A program made the translations under genes and the position numbers. DNA of 10,261 bases from CBDUBU01 sp965365465 (GTDB lineage: Bacteria; Bacteroidota; Rhodothermia; Rhodothermales; DASSAV01), in contig CBDUBU010000141.1 of NCBI GenBank assembly GCA_965365465.1, forward strand, positions 1-10,261. Reading direction: 5' to 3'. A model generated the notes under the pieces. The model did not search any database. It was not told the DNA's origin and saw nothing but the letters and a program-made list of their open reading frames with translations. Shown piece by piece: positions 6,801-10,261 of the stretch; positions within the stretch are counted from its first letter, which is position 1, and each line of letters begins with the position of its first letter.

Positions 6801-7016
6801 ATGAATGGTCACGATGAAAGGCTGGCGTTGCGGCGCGAGGAGATGGTCGGAAAAGCGATGAGTCTGCATCTGGTGGATCGCTTTGACGAACGCGGAGAGG
6901 TGGTTCACGTGCAGGTGGAAGGGGTGAACCTGGCCCTGCCGACAAACCGCGCCTACGAACTGTTGCTCCAGTTGCTGCTTGCCTCCGGCGAGTTCGTACA
7001 GGGACCGAAAAACTGA
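6801..7016 (+). CDS. Hypothetical 71-aa protein, first gene of the folK operon
   Basis: I do not recognise this protein. It begins MNGHDERLALRREEM, has a beta-rich centre (DRFDERGEVVHVQVEGVNLALP) and a leucine-rich amphipathic segment (AYELLLQLLLASGEF), and no signal or membrane helix. Coding status is supported by its stop: TGA at 7014-7016 shares its A with the ATG of folK at 7016-7018, the classic TGATG coupling. A modest purine-rich site (GGGAAGCAGG) precedes the ATG. The 1-nt overlap suggests that it is translated just before FolK in similar amounts. A role in folate or nucleotide metabolism is only guilt by association. Confidence 0.6.
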   Translation: MNGHDERLALRREEMVGKAMSLHLVDRFDERGEVVHVQVEGVNLALPTNRAYELLLQLLLASGEFVQGPKN

Positions 7017-7573
7017 TGGCTATAGCCGGGGCCTTGAACGAAAAGCTGCGCGTAACTGCCTACGTGGGGCTTGGCTCTAATCTGGGCAACCGCATTGGTC
7101 ACCTGCAAGCAGCCGTTCTTGCACTGCAAAAACATCCGGAGATCACGGCGCTGAGAGGATCACCAGTGTTTGAGACGAAAGCGCATACGGCAGCGCCGGG
7201 CGAGCGGCAACCCGATTACCTGAATGCCGTGGTAGAGGTGCAGACGACGCTTTCTGCTGAAGCGCTGCTGGACGTTTGCCTGGAGATCGAACGGGCGGCA
7301 GGGCGGCAGCGCAGTCCCGGCTTGCGCTGGGAGCCGCGCCCGCTCGACCTCGATGTGCTGCTTGCAGGAGAAACACCGTATGCTTCCAGCCGGCTTCAGA
7401 TCCCGCACCCGCGAATGCACGAGCGCCGCTTTGTGCTGGATCCGCTGCTGGCGCTTGCGCCGGATTTGTTCGTTCCCTTTCCGTACAATATGACCGTTGC
7501 GCAACTGCACGCTGCCTGCCCGGACAGGGGAATCCCCACGATGACCGGACACAGCCTGCCGGAGCGACGATAA
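7016..7573 (+). CDS. folK: 6-hydroxymethyl-7,8-dihydropterin pyrophosphokinase (HPPK)
   Basis: HPPK transfers pyrophosphate from ATP to 6-hydroxymethyl-dihydropterin, the step before dihydropteroate synthase in folate synthesis. The 185-residue protein has YVGLGSNLGNR at 16-26, the substrate-side segment ending DYLNAVVEV (67-75), and the PROSITE-type HPPK signature RWEPRPLDLDVLL at 104-116. Asp111 and Asp113 match the two magnesium-binding aspartates, and IPHPRMHERRFVLDPL (129-144) follows. All key residues are present and the length is normal. An in-frame GTG further in could shorten the 12-residue N-terminal leader, but the ATG that overlaps the previous stop is favoured. It ends 7 nt before the kinase gene. 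Confidence 0.95.
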   Translation: MAIAGALNEKLRVTAYVGLGSNLGNRIGHLQAAVLALQKHPEITALRGSPVFETKAHTAAPGERQPDYLNAVVEVQTTLSAEALLDVCLEIERAAGRQRSPGLRWEPRPLDLDVLLAGETPYASSRLQIPHPRMHERRFVLDPLLALAPDLFVPFPYNMTVAQLHAACPDRGIPTMTGHSLPERR

Positions 7574-7580
7574 AGCCGGT

Positions 7581-8246
7581 ATGCAACAGGAGGACAGGAG
7601 GTACATCGCCGTAGAAGGAGTGATCGGGGCCGGAAAGACCACCCTGGCCGGATACCTGGCCGCCGGGCTGGGAAGCCGGCTGGTTCTGGAGGCATTTGAA
7701 GAAAATCCGTTCCTGACCCGCTTTTACGAAGATCCGGCGCGGTGGGCTTTTCAGACACAGCTTACGTTTCTTGCCAGTCGTTTTCAGCAGATGAAAGCGC
7801 TGGCTGAATCCGATCTTTTTCAAGGAGGCGTCGTAAGCGATTACGCCCTTGACAAAGACCGCATTTTCGCCCGCGTCAATCTTTCCGGAGATGAACGCGA
7901 CCTGTACGAAACCCTTTATGCGGCCATAGCGCCTCGCGCTCCGGCTCCTGATCTTATCGTATACCTGAAATCCACGACGGAACGGTTATTGCAGAATATT
8001 GCCGTGCGGAACCGCCCCTATGAACGAAATATGGATGCGTCCTACATCGACGCGCTGAATGGCGCTTACGACCGGTATTTTTCGGCCTATACGAAAGGCC
8101 CCCTGCTGACTGTTGACATGGAACACATGGACTTTGTGGCAGACGCAGGGCAGCGAAGCGAACTGTTGCGTCAGGTTATGACAATACGGCGTTCAGGCCC
8201 GTCCCGCTGCCGGCCGTCTGAGGCCGCCCAACCAGATATGGAATAG
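7581..8246 (+). CDS. Deoxynucleoside kinase (dNK family)
   Basis: The enzyme phosphorylates deoxynucleosides at the 5'-OH for dNTP salvage in the cytoplasm. The 221-residue protein has a Walker A GVIGAGKTT at 13-21, EAFEENPFL at 37-45, the substrate-pocket helix FQTQLTFLASRFQQ at 57-70, VVSDYALDKDRIFA at 84-97 (where dNKs carry their catalytic acidic residue and the DR pair), and the arginine-rich lid RNRPYER at 143-149. These fit the bacterial dAdo/dGuo/dCyd kinase family rather than thymidine kinase; the exact substrate cannot be told. The last 20 or so residues, after TIRRSG, look disordered and are probably not conserved. It lies 7 nt after folK and 1 nt before the next gene, inside the same operon. 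Confidence 0.9.
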   Translation: MQQEDRRYIAVEGVIGAGKTTLAGYLAAGLGSRLVLEAFEENPFLTRFYEDPARWAFQTQLTFLASRFQQMKALAESDLFQGGVVSDYALDKDRIFARVNLSGDERDLYETLYAAIAPRAPAPDLIVYLKSTTERLLQNIAVRNRPYERNMDASYIDALNGAYDRYFSAYTKGPLLTVDMEHMDFVADAGQRSELLRQVMTIRRSGPSRCRPSEAAQPDME

Positions 8247-8247
8247 T

Positions 8248-8475
8248 ATGCTGCTTAGAGCGATCCTTATTGCGATCATCGTCTACTATGCGATAAAGGC
8301 AGTGCGCGCGCTGATCGCGGCCATGCGAAGCAATAGCTCCGCTTCAAGCGCGCTCGGCGCACCGCCGCCGTTTCAGGAGCCATACCGCCGACCAGCGGAT
8401 TCGCCTGTTGCGAGGCGACCCGTAGAGCGAGAGGTTCGGGAGGTGGAGGACGCCAAATGGGAGGACCTGACGTGA
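8248..8475 (+). CDS. Small single-helix membrane protein, DUF4834-like
   Basis: The 75-residue protein has one hydrophobic N-terminal segment (LLRAILIAIIVYYAIKAVRALIAA, about 2-25), a Ser/Ala/Pro-rich linker, and a charged tail ending VEDAKWEDLT. This layout, a short helix with YY followed by a charged tail with an acidic/aromatic end, resembles DUF4834-type proteins of Bacteroidota, of unknown function. The resemblance is from memory and moderate. It starts one base after the kinase stop, so it is the last gene of the operon and probably translated by coupling. Confidence 0.6.
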   Translation: MLLRAILIAIIVYYAIKAVRALIAAMRSNSSASSALGAPPPFQEPYRRPADSPVARRPVEREVREVEDAKWEDLT

Positions 8476-8517
8476 TTCGCACGCTGTACAAGACTGGGGA
8501 ATCAGATCATGCCGTTG

Positions 8518-8554
8518 CGGTTTCCCTGTGCGCTTGCATCCGCATGTGAAACCG
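8518..8554. terminator. Hairpin between convergent genes
   Basis: CGGTTTC (8518-8524) pairs perfectly with GAAACCG (8548-8554), and six inner pairs (two wobble) extend the stem after a small internal loop. It lies midway between the end of the folK operon (8475) and the end of tonB (8601), a place where a bidirectional terminator is expected. The lack of a clear T-run keeps confidence moderate. Confidence 0.4.
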
Positions 8555-8600
8555 GGATCGTTTCCTGCACCCCCTTCTGCAAACCTGCTTCGAGAGACAT

Positions 8601-9293
8601 TCAAACGCCGAAGCGGAACGTCAGGACGGTGGAACCCTGAACGGGCTGGTTGTCCCTGCGGGCCGGTCTGAATTGCCAGCGCGCCGCGGCGTCGATGGCC
8701 GCCTCTTCCAGTCCGTAGCCTACCGCTTCCACCGCCTTCTTCTCGCCCTCGTTGTCCGTCAGGAGGTACCGGCCGACAACTTCCGTATCGCGCACCTTTC
8801 CGTGCTCGTCGATAACGACCTCAACGACGACCTCGGCCCGGATCTTTCGTCTTCGGGCTTCGCGGGTGTACTCCGGCTCTACGAAGCGGATGGGCTTGGG
8901 ACCGATGACCGACGACCCGGCGGAGCCGCCGCCTTTGCCTTCCCCGGCGCCGCTGCCGGATGTTTCCGGTCCCGGAGCGCCGAGCGGCAGAAGGCTGTTG
9001 TCGGAAAAGATCAGTTCTTCTTCCTCCAGAATCACCTCGTCGGGCATGACAACGGGAGGGAGCGGCGCGGGAGGGGGCGGCTTGGCCTGTCCAGTCTGCC
9101 GGGTGGGCTGGATGTCCTCCAGCCCGATCAATTCCTGCTCGGATGCGCCATAATCAGTGGCCTCCGTCGTGTCCGATGAGAAAACCGGCCAGAGGTTAAA
9201 CGCAACAAGCAACAGGACGAGACTGACAACCATGCCCATCATCACGCGAAGGTGATAGTTCTGTTGCAAGTCGTATCTGCGATCTCGGAGCAC
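8601..9293 (-). CDS. tonB: Energy transducer TonB
   Basis: TonB spans the periplasm and passes inner-membrane proton-motive energy to outer-membrane TonB-dependent transporters. The 230-residue protein has a short cytoplasmic N-terminus, one membrane helix at about 17-35, an acidic then proline-rich linker (PPPPAPLPP, 72-80), a Gly/Ser-rich stretch near 105-128, and a C-terminal TonB domain from about 134. The domain includes FVEPEYTREARR, VVVEVVIDEHGKV and the closing AARWQFRPA. About 18 residues (near 176-194) sit between the strand after HGKV and the helix with EEAAIDAAARW. The start is GTG at 9291-9293, with AGGA 8 nt upstream; ATG 9240-9242 would cut into the membrane helix. No exbB or exbD is adjacent. 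Confidence 0.88.
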   Translation of the reverse strand: MLRDRRYDLQQNYHLRVMMGMVVSLVLLLVAFNLWPVFSSDTTEATDYGASEQELIGLEDIQPTRQTGQAKPPPPAPLPPVVMPDEVILEEEELIFSDNSLLPLGAPGPETSGSGAGEGKGGGSAGSSVIGPKPIRFVEPEYTREARRRKIRAEVVVEVVIDEHGKVRDTEVVGRYLLTDNEGEKKAVEAVGYGLEEAAIDAAARWQFRPARRDNQPVQGSTVLTFRFGV

Positions 9294-9463
9294 GTAGCTT
9301 TTCCTGTTGAAACACGATGGCGAAGGCGCGCCCCTCTTGAACCTTTGCAGGAGCGCTTGGTTCGTCGGGTCGTCGCCGCCGCAGACTACAAAGAGATTTC
9401 ATCGAATAAAAGCGCCGGCAACGCGCTGAAAACCGTGAAAATGGCTCTAAGCCCTTCCGACTG

Positions 9464-9495
9464 CTTGAACGGGTTGTATCTGCGAAGTATCTTGG
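9464..9495 (+). promoter_or_regulatory. Candidate Bacteroidota-type promoter for carA leader
   Basis: CTTG at 9464-9467 and TATCTTGG at 9488-9495 are 20 bp apart. The Bacteroidota sigma factor consensus is TTTG, about 17-23 bp, then TAnnTTTG; this site matches five of six fixed positions in the second box and three of four in the first. Transcription would start near 9502, leaving a leader of about 187 nt before carA. Confidence 0.3.
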
Positions 9496-9613
9496 AACCT
9501 TAAAGTAGAGGGCGGGTTTAGGGCCGGGGAGTTAAAAAAGTTATCCTGCATACACATTGTATTACGTCTTCAGAAAGTTGGCAGCGCCAGGAAAAACCGC
9601 CACGGCCGTGTAG

Positions 9614-9644
9614 ACCTTCCTTGTTTCACAGGGAAGGTTTTTTT
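9614..9644 (+). terminator. Intrinsic terminator in the carA leader
   Basis: ACCTTCCTTG (9614-9623) pairs with CAGGGAAGGT (9629-9638) through 10 bp with one wobble and a TTTCA loop, followed at once by seven T residues (9638-9644). This is the clearest intrinsic terminator in the window. No plus-strand gene lies just upstream, and carA begins about 45 nt downstream, so it most likely acts as an attenuator or ends a small RNA. Confidence 0.8.
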
Positions 9645-9688
9645 ATAGGCGCCGGCAGCGTTCCAGTAAGACAAGCAACCAGATAGAT

Positions 9689-10261
9689 ATGATGCGACAT
9701 CAGGCGACAAGCCCATGCAAGCTGGCTCTGGCAGACGGCACGGTAGTTACCGGCGTAGCCATCGGGCATCGGGGAGAAACCGGGGGCGAACTGTGTTTCA
9801 ACACTAGTATGACCGGATACCAGGAGATCCTGACGGACCCTTCGTACCACGGCCAGATCATGATGATGACTTATCCACACATCGGCAACTATGGCGCGAT
9901 GGACATCGACATGGAGGCCGTGCGTCCGATGGTGGCCGGACTTGTCGTGCGGTCCTTTACCTACCGGTACTCCAACCTGCTAGCTGATGAATCGCTCGAA
10001 CGGTTCATGCAAAAACATGAACTGGTGGGCATTTCCGGCGTGGATACCCGCAGGCTCGTGCGGCACACCCGCGACAAGGGAGTGATGAACGCGGTCATCT
10101 CTTCCGTTGATCTGGATGACGAGAGCCTCATCGAAAAAGCCCGCAACTGGCCGTCGATGGACGGCCTGGAACTGGCTTCGCGGGTGACCGCTGCTGCGGA
10201 ATACGACTACTGCGAAGGGAATGGCGCAAGGGTAGCCGTTTACGACTTTGGCGTCAAGCAG
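9689..10261 (+). CDS. carA: Carbamoyl-phosphate synthase small subunit (partial, N-terminal part)
   Basis: The small subunit hydrolyses glutamine and passes ammonia to CarB, making carbamoyl phosphate for arginine and pyrimidine synthesis. The visible 191 residues cover the N-terminal domain: KLALADGTVVTG, then GETGGELCFNTSMTGYQEI, LTDPSYHGQI, TYPHIGNYG and GISGVDTRRLVRHTRDKG. All are strongly conserved in CarA. The frame reaches the first strand of the class I glutamine amidotransferase domain (VAVYDFGVKQ) at the window edge; the catalytic Cys and His lie beyond it. Two adjacent in-frame ATGs (9689 and 9692) can start the gene, with no Shine-Dalgarno. The upstream leader contains an intrinsic terminator, suggesting attenuation control. 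Confidence 0.95.
   Translation, partial: MMRHQATSPCKLALADGTVVTGVAIGHRGETGGELCFNTSMTGYQEILTDPSYHGQIMMMTYPHIGNYGAMDIDMEAVRPMVAGLVVRSFTYRYSNLLADESLERFMQKHELVGISGVDTRRLVRHTRDKGVMNAVISSVDLDDESLIEKARNWPSMDGLELASRVTAAAEYDYCEGNGARVAVYDFGVKQ

Larger units (their letters stand above)
9294..9688. other. Intergenic region between tonB and carA
   Basis: About 395 bp between divergent genes. The left part must contain the tonB promoter on the minus strand. The right part carries a possible plus-strand promoter at 9464-9495, a possible short leader ORF at 9557-9613, a CACGGCCGTG palindrome at 9601-9610 and an intrinsic terminator at 9614-9644. The plus-strand open frame at 9252-9503 has no recognisable product and partly runs antisense to tonB. 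Confidence 0.6.

Noticed and set aside
6543..6908. 121-codon minus-strand open frame spanning the divergent promoter region
   Set aside because: It overlaps the start of the 71-aa gene antisense and occupies the promoter region; no coding features.
9252..9503. 83-codon plus-strand open frame upstream of carA
   Set aside because: It begins antisense inside tonB and has no Shine-Dalgarno or recognisable domain.
9502..9645. Possible 6S or SRP RNA ending in the terminator
   Set aside because: No conserved SRP loop motif is visible and the long-range pairing (GGCGG near 9511 with CCGCC near 9596) is too short to support a 6S-type structure.

Overview
The window is about 10 kb of GC-rich bacterial chromosome that looks mostly like core housekeeping DNA. 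The likely source is the Bacteroidota/Rhodothermota side of the tree (Rhodothermales- or Balneolales-like). This is inferred from a Bacteroidota-style TonB with a proline-rich linker, a folK-dnk (deoxynucleoside kinase) pair, an extra-long acidic S1 ribosomal protein, mostly weak or absent Shine-Dalgarno sequences, and a small one-helix protein resembling DUF4834. No IS element, CRISPR array, tRNA or rRNA was recognised. Base composition gives no sign of recent transfer, except perhaps the odd gene-poor stretch at 1441-2020.

Left part (1-1440): the 3' end of glutamyl-tRNA synthetase (+) runs 31 bp into the 3' end of a convergent SPOUT RNA methyltransferase gene (-). That gene is divergent from a secreted lipoprotein of LEA14/WHy type (+). 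From 1441 to 2020 there is no convincing gene. That stretch holds an imperfect palindrome, a 23-codon ORF behind a strong Shine-Dalgarno, and four copies of an A-rich AAACCGCA motif.

Centre (2021-5704): cytidylate kinase (cmk) is followed by rpsA, a common bacterial pairing. The rpsA leader contains two hairpins. S1 has six S1 domains flanked by long Ala/Glu-rich extensions. Two strong hairpins follow rpsA.

Middle right (5829-8475): two overlapping minus-strand genes of unknown function, one membrane-anchored and one with a very acidic tail, are divergent from a tight four-gene plus-strand operon. The operon encodes an unknown 71-aa protein, FolK, a deoxynucleoside kinase and a DUF4834-like membrane protein, with gaps of -1, 7 and 1 nt. 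It links folate synthesis and dNTP salvage.

Right end (8476-10261): a minus-strand TonB gene converges on that operon, with a hairpin between them. carA, which starts pyrimidine/arginine synthesis, enters from the left and is cut by the window edge. A textbook intrinsic terminator lies about 45 nt upstream of the carA start on the same strand, with no gene before it to terminate. This suggests either leader attenuation of carA or a small RNA, and is the most interesting regulatory feature here. I found no clear new multi-gene system; the best leads are this leader, the two unknown gene sets and the gene-poor stretch.
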